Origin: Microbacterium sp. RU1D
Lineage (GTDB): Bacteria; Actinomycetota; Actinomycetes; Actinomycetales; Microbacteriaceae
Direction: 5' to 3'
DNA: 64,000 nt
NCBI RefSeq assembly: GCF_900156435.1
Contig: NZ_FTPQ01000003.1
Span: 124,001-188,000, forward strand
The position numbers were made by a program, and so were the translations under genes. Under the pieces are notes generated by a model that saw only the letters and a list, made by a program, of their open reading frames with translations, was not told the DNA's origin and searched no databases. Of the stretch, positions 18,204 to 26,201 are shown piece by piece (position 1 is the first letter of the stretch; every line of letters begins with the position of its first letter).

Positions 18204-18737
18204 ATGAACACAGTCACGAGCACCGAATACGACGGCCCCGTCGGGCCGATCCTGCTGACGTTCATCGACGACGCCCTCGTGCGCCTCGACGTCGCACACG
18301 ACGGGATCGACCTCGCCCGCGCAGAGATCTCGCAGCGGCTCGGGGTCGTCCCCGAGCCCGACCCGTCGGTCGGCGAGAGCCTTGCCACGCAGCTCGACGA
18401 GTACTTCGCGGGCGAACGGCGCGCCTTCGACGTCGCCCTCGACTGGCGCCTCGTGCGCGGGTTCACGCGCGCTGCATTGGAGGCGACGCGCGGGATCCCC
18501 TATGGCGAGGTGGCGTCGTACGGAGAGGTGGCGCTCATGGCCGACGCCCCGCGCGCCGCTCGCGCGGTCGGGACGGCGTGCGCGTCGAGCCCCTTCTCGA
18601 TCGTCGTCCCCGTCCATCGGGTCGTGCGCGCCGACGGCTCGATCGGCGAGTACGGCGGACACCCCGAGGTGAAGGAGCACCTGCTCGATCTCGAGAGCAG
18701 GGTCGTTCTCGGGGAGCGGCTGCGCGCCGCGGGGTGA
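18204..18737 (+). CDS. Ogt/MGMT homologue lacking the active-site cysteine
   Basis: 177 residues with both domains of an O6-alkylguanine-DNA alkyltransferase: an N-terminal RNase H-like domain (1-80) and the C-terminal DNA-binding domain with IPYGEVASYGEVA, the arginine-finger segment RAARAVGTACA and the active-site region. Where functional enzymes have PCHR, this protein has PVHR (Val137 for Cys). GSIGEYGG then follows as usual. Without cysteine it cannot take up an alkyl group in a suicide reaction. It may act like the alkyltransferase-like (ATL) proteins, which bind lesions and flag them for excision repair, although those usually have PWHR and lack the N-terminal domain. ATG 18204 has AGGATGAGGG upstream. 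Confidence 0.85.
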   Translation: MNTVTSTEYDGPVGPILLTFIDDALVRLDVAHDGIDLARAEISQRLGVVPEPDPSVGESLATQLDEYFAGERRAFDVALDWRLVRGFTRAALEATRGIPYGEVASYGEVALMADAPRAARAVGTACASSPFSIVVPVHRVVRADGSIGEYGGHPEVKEHLLDLESRVVLGERLRAAG

Positions 18738-18861
18738 GGCGGTGGCTGCTCCGCGGTGGTGCGCGGTGGGCGACGCCAGACGGTGACCCGAACCGAGCGT
18801 CGGGTGCGCGGCGCTCACGACGACGCCCGGCCCCACCGGAGCGGGACCGGGCGTGGCCGGA

Positions 18862-20478
18862 TCAGTGGTTCGAGGCCTTCTCGGCGCCGAAACCGGTGAG
18901 GGATCGCACGTCCATCTCGGCGGCCTTGCGCCGATCCTCAGCCGTGCGCGAGGTTACCGACCCCAGCCAGCCCAGGAAGAAGCCGAGCGGGATCGACACG
19001 ATGCCGGGGTTGTTCAGCGGCCAGATCGCCACTCCGGTGTTCACGAACACGCTCGTCGGCGTTCCCCAGAACACCGGCGAGAGCATGATGAGCACGAGCG
19101 CCGAGCCGAGCCCGCCGTACATGCTCCACACCGCGCCGCGCGTGGTGAACTTGCGCCAGAACAGCGAGAACAGGATCGTCGGCAGGTTGGCCGAGGCCGC
19201 GACCGCGAAGGCGAGCGCGACAAGGAAGGCCACGTTCTGCCCCTGGACGCCGATGCCACCGAGGATGGCCAGGATGCCGATGACGATCACCGTGCGTCGT
19301 GCGACCTTGACCTCGCCGTCGGGCGGCACGTCACCCTTCTTCACCACGTTGGCGTAGATGTCGTGCGCGAACGACGCGGCCGCGGTGATCGTCAGCCCGG
19401 CCACGACCGCGAGGATCGTCGCGAACGCCACCGCCGAGATGAAGCCGAGCAGCAGCGGCCCACCGAGGGCGAACGCCAGCAGGGGCGCCGCGGCGTTGAC
19501 CCCGCCGGGGGCCGCGAGGATCGTGTCCGCCCCGACGAGGGCGCCCGCACCGTAACCGAGCACGAGGGTGAGGATGTAGAAGAGACCGATCAGCCAGATG
19601 GCCCAGACCACCGAACGGCGCGCCTCCTTGGCCGTGGGCACCGTGTAGAAGCGCATCAGCACGTGCGGCAGGCCCGCGGTGCCCAGCACGAGAGCCAGGG
19701 CGAGCGAGATGAAGTCCCAGGGGTTCTTGCCGTACTGCAGGCCCGGTGCGAGCACCGCGTCGCCCTTGGGAGAGGCCGCCACGGCGCTCTCGAGAAGCGT
19801 GTTCAGGCTGAAGCCGTTGATCGCGAGCACCCACACCGTCATGACGACGGCGCCGCCGATGAGCAGGAAGGCCTTCACGATCTGCACCCAGGTCGTGCCC
19901 TTCATGCCGCCGATGAGCACGTAGACGATCATCAGCACGCCGACCACCGCCACCACGACCGACTGTCCGACCTTTTCGGTGATCCCCAGCAGCAGCGAGA
20001 CGAGCCCGCCGGCGCCGGCCATCTGCGCGAGGAGGTAGAAGAAGCACACCGCGAGCGTCGTGATCGCGGCGGCCATGCGCACCGGCCGTTCCTTGAGACG
20101 GAACGACAGCACGTCGGCCATCGTGAACTTGCCGGTGTTGCGCATGAGCTCGGCGACCAGGAGCAGGGCCACGAGCCAGGCCACCAGGAACCCGATGGAG
20201 TAGAGGAAGCCGTCGTAGCCGTTGATCGCGATGGCGCCGACGATCCCGAGGAACGACGCGGCCGAGAGGTAGTCGCCGGCGATGGCGAACCCGTTCTGGG
20301 GTCCCGTGAACGAGCGACCGGCTGCGTAGTAGTCGGCCGCGGTCTTGCTGTTGCGGCTGGCCCGGATGACGATGAACAGCGTCACGGCGACGAACGCGCC
20401 GAAGATCGAGATGTTGAGCACCGGGTTGTTCTCGACCGTCTGCACGGCGGCATCCACGGCGGCGAGCATGTCGTTCAC
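18862..20478 (-). CDS. actP: Cation/acetate symporter (SSS family)
   Basis: Sodium:solute symporter of 538 residues with about thirteen transmembrane helices. The ActP-type motif YYAAGRSFTGPQNGFAIAGDYLSAASFLG lies in TM2, and VTISVIGGMKGTTWVQIVKAFLL-like sequence (GGMKGTTWVQ) and FAFALGGPLL-type helices follow. It is expected to import acetate and related monocarboxylates. The GTG start at 20478 overlaps the stop of the DUF485 gene (GTGA), the usual arrangement for this transporter and its small partner. The divergent LuxR-type regulator at 20969 is a likely controller. Confidence 0.92.
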   Translation of the reverse strand: MNDMLAAVDAAVQTVENNPVLNISIFGAFVAVTLFIVIRASRNSKTAADYYAAGRSFTGPQNGFAIAGDYLSAASFLGIVGAIAINGYDGFLYSIGFLVAWLVALLLVAELMRNTGKFTMADVLSFRLKERPVRMAAAITTLAVCFFYLLAQMAGAGGLVSLLLGITEKVGQSVVVAVVGVLMIVYVLIGGMKGTTWVQIVKAFLLIGGAVVMTVWVLAINGFSLNTLLESAVAASPKGDAVLAPGLQYGKNPWDFISLALALVLGTAGLPHVLMRFYTVPTAKEARRSVVWAIWLIGLFYILTLVLGYGAGALVGADTILAAPGGVNAAAPLLAFALGGPLLLGFISAVAFATILAVVAGLTITAAASFAHDIYANVVKKGDVPPDGEVKVARRTVIVIGILAILGGIGVQGQNVAFLVALAFAVAASANLPTILFSLFWRKFTTRGAVWSMYGGLGSALVLIMLSPVFWGTPTSVFVNTGVAIWPLNNPGIVSIPLGFFLGWLGSVTSRTAEDRRKAAEMDVRSLTGFGAEKASNH

Positions 20479-20828
20479 GAGCGGCCTCCCTCGACGCGCT
20501 CGAGTTCACTGCGAAGGGCCTCGGCCCCGGGGTCGAGTCGCCGGTTGGCGTAGGCGACGTAGCCCATCGTGATGGCGAACGTGGTCACGAACTGCCCGAG
20601 CCCGAACAGGAGCCCCACCGTGATCGCGCCCGACACCGGCTGGGCCATGAAGCCCGGGGCGAACGACGACAGCAGGACGTAGACGAAGTACCAGACGAGG
20701 AACGCCACCGCGAGCGGGAAGACGAAGCTGCGTTGCCGCCGCTTCAACTCCCGGAACGGGGCGGACTCCTCGACCGCGATGTAGTCGACGCCGCCCGTGT
20801 GGGCGCCGTCGATGCGACGGTCCGTCAT
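20475..20828 (-). CDS. DUF485 membrane protein, partner of ActP
   Basis: 117 residues with two transmembrane helices (FPLAVAFLVWYFVYVLLSSF and ITVGLLFGLGQFVTTFAITMGYVAYANR) separated by FAPGFMAQPV, diagnostic of DUF485. These small proteins are almost always encoded next to actP-like acetate/pyruvate symporters and are thought to be accessory subunits. ATG 20828 has an ideal AAGGAGG five bases upstream. It is the first gene of the operon and overlaps actP by four bases. Confidence 0.9.
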   Translation of the reverse strand: MTDRRIDGAHTGGVDYIAVEESAPFRELKRRQRSFVFPLAVAFLVWYFVYVLLSSFAPGFMAQPVSGAITVGLLFGLGQFVTTFAITMGYVAYANRRLDPGAEALRSELERVEGGRS

Positions 20829-20968
20829 GTGGCCTCCTTGCCTCATGAATACGGCGCAACACTGCGCCGTGCGGGGGAAAAGTCCGGGTCGGCTGGCGCT
20901 TCCCCGGTGGTAGGGTCGACGCTACGAAACGCGGCGAGGAAGCCGTCACCCCCGGAAGTAGGTAGTGC

Positions 20969-21820
20969 GTGGCTGCACCGTCCACACTTCGAGACGACAC
21001 GAGACTGGTGTCGCATGCGGTGAGCGAGCTCGCCCGGCGCACGCACTTCCCCGTGGCCTTCGGCGGCCTCGAGCACGACGGCGCGGTGCACGTGTCGACC
21101 ATCGTCGGCGCCCGGACGCGCAGCATCGAGGGGCTTGTCGTCCACGCGACGCGCGGCCTCGGCGGCCGCGCCCTCGTCGAGCGGCGCCCCCGCATGACGC
21201 TGGACTACCGCACCTCGCGATCGATCACGCACGACTACGACCGCGCGATCCTGGGCGAGGGCATCGCCACGCTCTTCGCCGTGCCCGTGCTGGTCGGCGG
21301 TGCGGCGCGCGGCATCCTGTACTGCGGGTCCTGGGCGCAGGCCCAGGTCGGCGAGGTCGAGGCGCGACCAGCGTTCGACGTGGCCGGCGAGCTCGGCACG
21401 GAGCTGCGCGTGCGCGCGGAGGTGGAGCGCCGGATGGCGGCGGCGCCGAGCCCGGAAGGCGGTCTGAGCGCGGGCGCTCGCGAGGAGATCCGCGAGAGCT
21501 ACGCGCAGCTGCGCAGCCTCGCCGCCACCGTCGGCGACGACGCCGTGCGCCGACGGCTCGAGGACATCGAGGCGCGCCTCGCCGCGCTCACCGGCGACAG
21601 CCCGGCCCCGGGCGTCGACACCGACGTTCACCTGTCCCGGCGCGAGATCGACGTGCTCGCGTGCGCCGCGGTGGGCTCGACGAACGGCGAGATCGCGGCA
21701 TCCCTGGGTCTGCGCGCGACCACCGTGAAGTCGTACCTGGCGTCGGCGATGTCGAAGCTCGACGCTTCGACGCGGCACGCGGCGGTGACCCGAGCGCGGC
21801 GCGCGGGCCTGCTCCCCTGA
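20969..21820 (+). CDS. GAF-like/LuxR-type transcriptional regulator (RamA-like context)
   Basis: 283 residues. The N-terminal 150 residues form a GAF-like sensor (LVVHATRGLGGRALVERRPRMTLDYRTS; GIATLFAVPVLVGGAARGILYCG). A coiled linker (about 165-205) precedes a C-terminal LuxR HTH: LSRREIDVLACAAVGSTNGEIAASLGLRATTVKSYLASAMSKL. It is divergent from the acetate-permease operon, with about 140 bases between starts. RamA of Corynebacterium has the same domain plan and controls acetate genes including the homologous transporter, so a role in acetate or monocarboxylate response is likely but inferred. Start GTG 20969. Confidence 0.82.
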   Translation: MAAPSTLRDDTRLVSHAVSELARRTHFPVAFGGLEHDGAVHVSTIVGARTRSIEGLVVHATRGLGGRALVERRPRMTLDYRTSRSITHDYDRAILGEGIATLFAVPVLVGGAARGILYCGSWAQAQVGEVEARPAFDVAGELGTELRVRAEVERRMAAAPSPEGGLSAGAREEIRESYAQLRSLAATVGDDAVRRRLEDIEARLAALTGDSPAPGVDTDVHLSRREIDVLACAAVGSTNGEIAASLGLRATTVKSYLASAMSKLDASTRHAAVTRARRAGLLP

Positions 21821-21933
21821 CGCCTGGACGGCCGGTGAGAAACCCCTGGCAATGGTTGCGAGGAGTTGAGAGCCGGCGCGATTCTCGGCATCGTGGCTGA
21901 CTCCTGTCGTCGATCAGAGAAGGAGAGTCACCC

Positions 21934-22218
21934 ATGCTGACGCTCACCGAAGAGGCCACGACCGCCGTCAAGACCATCACCGCGCAGTTCCCGGACGCCC
22001 CGCAGGGCGGCGTGCGCATCGCCGGAGCAGGCTCGCCCGAGTCGCAGTTCGCGCTCTCGGTCGTCGACGCGCCCGAGCCGGCCGACACCGTCGTCGAGAA
22101 CTCCGGGGCCCGGGTGTTTCTCGACACCGACGCCGCCGCGGTGCTCGATGACCGTGTGCTCGACGCGCAGATCGATCCGCAGGGATCGGTGCAATTCGCG
22201 GTGACCAACGCCGCGTGA
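21934..22218 (+). CDS. HesB/IscA-fold protein without cysteines
   Basis: 94-residue protein with the HesB-like beta-rich fold: LTLTEEATTAVKTI helix, GGVRIAG strand, FALSVVDAP, then the D-x-A-A-x-x-L-D segment (DTDAAAVLDDRVLDAQ) seen in A-type Fe-S carriers. True carriers use three conserved cysteines; this sequence has none, so it probably does not hold an Fe-S cluster. Similar proteins in actinobacteria are annotated as Fe-S assembly proteins by fold alone. ATG 21934 has AAGGAG nine bases upstream. A strong terminator hairpin follows. Confidence 0.75.
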   Translation: MLTLTEEATTAVKTITAQFPDAPQGGVRIAGAGSPESQFALSVVDAPEPADTVVENSGARVFLDTDAAAVLDDRVLDAQIDPQGSVQFAVTNAA

Positions 22219-22245
22219 CGCGCGCGTGACACGCTGACGCGTTTC

Positions 22246-22279
22246 GACGATGCCCCGGCCGGTGTGCCGGGGCATCGTC
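22246..22279 (+). terminator. 14-bp-arm terminator hairpin after the HesB-fold gene
   Basis: GACGATGCCCCGGC (22246-22259) pairs perfectly with GCCGGGGCATCGTC (22266-22279) around a six-base loop, 27 bases after the stop. No T-run follows, as is common in high-GC actinobacteria. The remainder of the stretch to 22460 shows no gene. Confidence 0.7.
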
Positions 22280-22460
22280 ACGTCCGGACGCGGGGGGGTG
22301 TGGCATCCTGATCCGCGTCGGCGCGGCGAGACGGCGTGTGCGCTGACACCTCCGTCGCCGCGTGCGTCGACCACGTCGGCGAGAGGCCGTCTCGGCAGGC
22401 GGATGCCGGCTCCCCGGCCCGGACGCCAGGGTGCGGCAGCAGCGCAAAGTAGCCGGGGCG

Positions 22461-23231
22461 TCAGCGGCCCGTGAACGTCGGGGCGCGCTTCGCCTGGAAC
22501 GCCGCGAACCCCTCGCGGTAGTCGTCCGTGGCCGCGAGCGCTGCCTGGGCGCGGTTCTCCAGGGCCATGGCATCCCACAGTCCGAGGCGCTCGTCGCGGA
22601 TGGCCGTGACGATGCGCTTGCTCGCGCGGAAGGCGGCGGTGGGGCCGGCCGCCGCGCGGATGGCGGCGAGGGTCGTGGCATCTTGCACCTCGGCGGCGGG
22701 GAGCACGCGCGAGAAGAGGCCCGCCCGCACCGCTTCCTCGCCCGTCAACAGGCGACCGGTGTAGATCAGGTCGAGGGTCGCGTGGATGCCGAGCCGCTCG
22801 GCGAACAACGCGTGACCACCGGAATCGAGGGTCGCACCGAGAGCCGCGAAGGGCGAACCGATCTTCGCGGTGTCGGCGACGTAGACGACGTCGGTGGCGA
22901 TGAGCAGGCCGAGACCGACGCCCAGGCAGGCGCCGTGGGCGACGGCGAACGTGGGTGCGGGGAATGCGGCCATGCGTCGCAGCAGTGGTGTCAGGGTGTC
23001 GTCGAGGTATCCGGCGACGTCGTCGGTCGCCGGATCGACACCGGAGATGTCGCGCCCGGCGCAGAACGCGGGTCCCTCGCCGCGCAACAGGACGGCGCGC
23101 GCGCCTTCCGCCTCGGCGCGGTCGTAAGCCGCGGCGAGCGCGCGCAGGTCGTCGAGGCCGAGGGCGTTGCGACGTGCGGGGGCGTCGAGGACGATCTCGG
23201 CGGCGCCATCGTGAAGGCTGTAGGCGATCAC
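22461..23231 (-). CDS. paaG: Probable ring-1,2-epoxyphenylacetyl-CoA isomerase (crotonase family)
   Basis: Crotonase-fold protein of 256 residues downstream of paaABCDE, separated from paaE by 72 bases. The oxyanion-hole segments are present (FCAGRDISGV and HGACLGVGLGLLIATDVVY). The region after the second hole reads LGATLDSGGHALFAERLG; the LDSGG motif with Asp is typical of PaaG-type isomerases, whereas hydratases have PGAGG with glutamates elsewhere. PaaG converts the epoxide made by PaaABCE to the oxepin-CoA. The assignment combines that motif with position in the operon; another enoyl-CoA isomerase is the main alternative. Confidence 0.75.
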   Translation of the reverse strand: MIAYSLHDGAAEIVLDAPARRNALGLDDLRALAAAYDRAEAEGARAVLLRGEGPAFCAGRDISGVDPATDDVAGYLDDTLTPLLRRMAAFPAPTFAVAHGACLGVGLGLLIATDVVYVADTAKIGSPFAALGATLDSGGHALFAERLGIHATLDLIYTGRLLTGEEAVRAGLFSRVLPAAEVQDATTLAAIRAAAGPTAAFRASKRIVTAIRDERLGLWDAMALENRAQAALAATDDYREGFAAFQAKRAPTFTGR

Positions 23232-23303
23232 TCGGTGCCTCCTCGGGAGCGCCCCGACGTTCGGACGCCGTCGGGGATGCGGGGCGGGGTCACGGCATCC
23301 TCC

Positions 23304-24488
23304 TCAGCCGTCGTAGTCGACGCGGACCGCGTCGGAGGTCGGGTGCGACTGGCAGGTGAGGACGTAGCCGCGCTCGATCTCGTCGGGCTCGAGGGCGTAG
23401 TTCTCGGTCATCGACACCGCGCCCTCGACCACGCGGGCGCGACAGGTGCCGCAGACGCCGCCGGCGCACGCGAACGGCACGTCGGGTCGCACGCGCAGGG
23501 CCGCGGCCAGGATCGTCTCGTTCGCGGCGACCGGGCTGTCGACGGATGCCGACTGGCCGTCGAGCGTGAAGTCGATGCGCCGCACCGGCTCGTCGGCGCG
23601 GACGCGCACCGGTCGCGCTCCCCCGGTCTGCGCGGGGGCGTCGCCCTCGCCCGCGGTGAACAGCTCGAAGCGCACGCGCTCGCGGGGGACGCCGATTTCC
23701 GCCAGCGTCTCGCGACAGAGCTCGACGAGGGCGAACGGGCCGCACAGGAACCACTCGTCGACGGATGCCGGGTCGATGAGCCGCGACAGGATGAGGCGCA
23801 GACGCTCGTCGTCGAGACGTCCCGAGAACACCGGGGCCGCGCGCTGCTCGCGCGAGAGCACGTGATGCAGCGTGAGACGGGAGGGGTAGCGGTCCTTCAG
23901 GTCGGCGAGTTCGTCGACGAACATCACGTCGGTCGAGGACCGATTCGCGTAGACGATGGTCATGCGGCTGTCGGCCGAGCGCTCGAGCACCTCGGTCGCG
24001 AGCGCCATGATCGGGGTGATGCCGGATCCGGCGGCGATCGCCACCACGTGCCCGGTCGCCGCCGAGGCCTTCGAGACGAAGGTGCCCTGGGGACTCATGA
24101 CGTCGATCTCGTCGCCGGGGCGCAGGCCCTCGTGGGCCCAGCTCGAGAACCGCCCGTCGGGGTCGCGTTTGATGCCGACGCTGATCGTCCCGCGCGACGG
24201 CGGTCGGCACAGCGAGTACGAACGGCGCAGGTCCTCCCCGTCGACGCGCGCGCGCAGAGCGACGTACTGGCCCGCGGCGTAGTCGAAGGCGTCGGCGAGC
24301 TCCTCGGGGACGTCGAAGGTCACCTCGATCGCGGTCGCGGTGAGGGGCCGCACGTCGGCGACCCGGAGAGTGTGGAACCGGGCGCGCGCACGAGTGCCGG
24401 TCTCGCGCACCGCGCCGGTCTCGCGCACCGCGCCGGCGGCGGAGGGCGCGCGGCCGAGGTCGACGGCATCCGTATCCGTGGTCGTCAT
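23304..24488 (-). CDS. paaE: Phenylacetyl-CoA epoxidase reductase subunit
   Basis: Electron-transfer subunit of the 1,2-phenylacetyl-CoA epoxidase, passing electrons from NADPH through FAD and a 2Fe-2S centre to PaaA. The 394-residue protein has a ferredoxin-NADP reductase module (FAD motif RRSYSLCRPP, NADPH motif GSGITPIMALATEVL) and a C-terminal plant-type ferredoxin with CAGGVCGTCRARV and a distal TCQSHP cysteine. An N-terminal tail of about 40 residues contains a short AVRETGAVRETG duplication. ATG 24488 overlaps the paaD stop. Confidence 0.94.
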   Translation of the reverse strand: MTTTDTDAVDLGRAPSAAGAVRETGAVRETGTRARARFHTLRVADVRPLTATAIEVTFDVPEELADAFDYAAGQYVALRARVDGEDLRRSYSLCRPPSRGTISVGIKRDPDGRFSSWAHEGLRPGDEIDVMSPQGTFVSKASAATGHVVAIAAGSGITPIMALATEVLERSADSRMTIVYANRSSTDVMFVDELADLKDRYPSRLTLHHVLSREQRAAPVFSGRLDDERLRLILSRLIDPASVDEWFLCGPFALVELCRETLAEIGVPRERVRFELFTAGEGDAPAQTGGARPVRVRADEPVRRIDFTLDGQSASVDSPVAANETILAAALRVRPDVPFACAGGVCGTCRARVVEGAVSMTENYALEPDEIERGYVLTCQSHPTSDAVRVDYDG

Positions 24489-24970
24489 CACAGGGCCTTG
24501 AAGTGGTCGAAGGGTTCGAGGCACGCGCGGCACTCCCAGTGCGACTTGCACGAAGTCGAGCCGAACCGCGAGACCTCGTGGGTGTTCAGGGAGCCGCAGC
24601 GGGGGCACGCGACGCTGAGCTTCACGCGGATGGGACCCGCGGGAGCCCGACCGGTCGGCGGCGCGATGCCGTACTCGGTGAGTTTGCGCTTGCCGGCGTC
24701 GCTCATCCAGTCGGTGGTCCACGCGGGGCTCAGTGTCGTCTTCACCACGGCGTCGTCGAAGCCGGCGGAGGTGAGGGCGAGCACGATGTCGTCGCGGATG
24801 GCGTCGACCGCGGGGCATCCCGAATAGGTCGGAGTGATGGTGACGGTGACAGTGCCGCCGTCGAGTCGCACGTCGCGGAGCACTCCGAGGTCGTCGATCG
24901 TGAGCACGGGCACCTCGGGATCGACGACGGCCGAGACGATCTCGCGCGCGCGCGCGAGCGCCGCGGTCAC
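24488..24970 (-). CDS. paaD: Phenylacetyl-CoA epoxidase maturation subunit
   Basis: 160 residues. The N-terminal MIP18/DUF59 domain (REIVSAVVDPEVPVLTIDDLGVLRDV; YSGCPAVDAIRDDI) is followed by a C-terminal zinc-binding tail (CPRCGSLNTHEVSRFGSTSCKSHWECRACLEPF). PaaD proteins are thought to help assemble or repair the iron-sulfur/di-iron centres of the epoxidase. GTG 24970 overlaps the paaC stop as GTGA, which fixes the start; a longer open frame upstream is a shadow of paaC. Confidence 0.93.
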   Translation of the reverse strand: MTAALARAREIVSAVVDPEVPVLTIDDLGVLRDVRLDGGTVTVTITPTYSGCPAVDAIRDDIVLALTSAGFDDAVVKTTLSPAWTTDWMSDAGKRKLTEYGIAPPTGRAPAGPIRVKLSVACPRCGSLNTHEVSRFGSTSCKSHWECRACLEPFDHFKAL

Positions 24971-25899
24971 CACGTCGCCCCCGGGTGTCGGCGCGCGAGC
25001 ACCTGCATCTCGGCGAGCAGCGGGCCGAAAGCCGGGTGATGTCGGCCCTGACGCCCTCCGGCGGAGGAGCCCGGGACGGTCGGAACGGGGACGTCCTCCT
25101 CGGAGAGCACGGCCGCCAGCACCTCGTCGACGCGGCCGCGCAGCGTGGAGGGACGCACCGCGACGCCCTCGAGCCGGTCGTGGAGCGGATCGTCGCGGAA
25201 CAGTTCGTCGAGGTACGGCCACGTGTCGTCGAGGGCGACGAGGAAGCGGCGACGCGACTCCTCGGTGCCACCGGCGAGACGGAGCGTCCACTGCACGGCG
25301 TGGTCGCGGTGGTAGTCGACCTCTTTCTCGGCCTTCGCCGCCACCGCCGAGAGCACGGGATCGGTGGACGCCGAAAGCTCCCGGTAGAGCTCGAGGAAGT
25401 ACGACGACGCGAGCAGCTGACGGGCGATCGTGTGCGCGAAGTCGCCGTTCGGCAGTTCGAACAGCCACCCGCTACGGAAGTCGCGCTCGTCGCGCCAGTA
25501 GGCGAGATCGTCTTCGCTGCGGCCGTCGTAGCTTCCGGCGTAACGCAGGAGTGAGCGGGCGTGACCCAGCAGGTCGAGGGCGATGTTGCCCAGGGCGACG
25601 TCTTCTTCGAGCTCGGGGGCGCGGGCCACCCAACCGCAGAGGTTCTGCGCGAGGATCAGCGCGTCGTCGCCGAGGCGCATCGCGTAGGCGGCGACGTCGG
25701 GATCGCTCGCGCGGTCCTCGCCCCCGGCGAGTTCGGCCGCGAGCTCGCGCGCGTCGAGCGAGACGTCCCCGTGGGAGTCGGCGCCGCGCGGGTCGTCGCG
25801 GTGGCCGCCCGTGTCGGAGGCTTCGATGGGCTCAGCCAACGCCGCAGGTCCCTGAGCCTGTCGAAGGGACCGGTCCCCGTGATCGACCGACGTGTTCAC
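24967..25899 (-). CDS. paaC: Phenylacetyl-CoA epoxidase structural subunit
   Basis: Ferritin-like scaffold subunit that pairs with PaaA. The core (from about residue 60) has AAYAMRLGDDALILAQNLCGWVARAPELEEDVALGNIALDLLGHAR, then FAHTIARQLLASSYFLELYREL and HRDHAVQWTLRLAGG, all typical of PaaC. The first 55 residues are not: they are encoded by a palindromic repeat (25819-25871), giving SLRQAQGPAALAEPIEAS, plus a linker. GTG 25899 overlaps the paaB stop (GTGA). The total of 310 residues is longer than usual because of this extension. Confidence 0.93.
   Translation of the reverse strand: MNTSVDHGDRSLRQAQGPAALAEPIEASDTGGHRDDPRGADSHGDVSLDARELAAELAGGEDRASDPDVAAYAMRLGDDALILAQNLCGWVARAPELEEDVALGNIALDLLGHARSLLRYAGSYDGRSEDDLAYWRDERDFRSGWLFELPNGDFAHTIARQLLASSYFLELYRELSASTDPVLSAVAAKAEKEVDYHRDHAVQWTLRLAGGTEESRRRFLVALDDTWPYLDELFRDDPLHDRLEGVAVRPSTLRGRVDEVLAAVLSEEDVPVPTVPGSSAGGRQGRHHPAFGPLLAEMQVLARRHPGATW
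25819..25871. repeat. REP-like palindromic repeat, copy 2 (inside paaC)
   Basis: GGCTTCGATGGGCTCAGCC (25819-25837) followed by GGTCCCTGAGCCTGTCGAAGGGACC (25847-25871). The two units are near reverse complements and the second is itself palindromic at its ends. It is in frame within the N-terminal extension of PaaC. Confidence 0.8.
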
Positions 25900-26201
25900 A
25901 GGTGCGGCACCCCCTCGGACGCGGTGTAGTACACCGCGTGCCGGTAGTTCTTGCCCGCGGGCGACTCGAAGAACGCGCCCTTGGCGCCCGGGTCGCTCGT
26001 GGTCACGGCATCCGAGGGCACGACCCACACCGACACACCTTCACCGCGGCGGGTGTAGAGGTCGCGCGCGTTGCGCACGGCGAGTTCGGCGTCGGGGGCG
26101 TGGAGCGAGCCGACGTGCACGTGGCTCAAGCCGCGGTTCGCGCGCACGAAGACCTCCCACAGGGGCCAGGTCTCGGCGGGGCTCCCGCCGGGCGTGGCCA
26201 T
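25896..26201 (-). CDS. paaB: Phenylacetyl-CoA epoxidase subunit B
   Basis: Small 101-residue subunit of the PaaABCE epoxidase, thought to bridge PaaAC heterodimers. The sequence WPLWEVFVRANRGLSHVHVGSLHAPDAELAVRNARDLYTRRGEGVSVWVV is the family hallmark, and FFESPAGKNYRHAVYY completes the C-terminal half. ATG 26201 overlaps the last base of the paaA stop (TGATG), supporting this start over an in-frame ATG further upstream. Confidence 0.95.
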   Translation of the reverse strand: MATPGGSPAETWPLWEVFVRANRGLSHVHVGSLHAPDAELAVRNARDLYTRRGEGVSVWVVPSDAVTTSDPGAKGAFFESPAGKNYRHAVYYTASEGVPHL

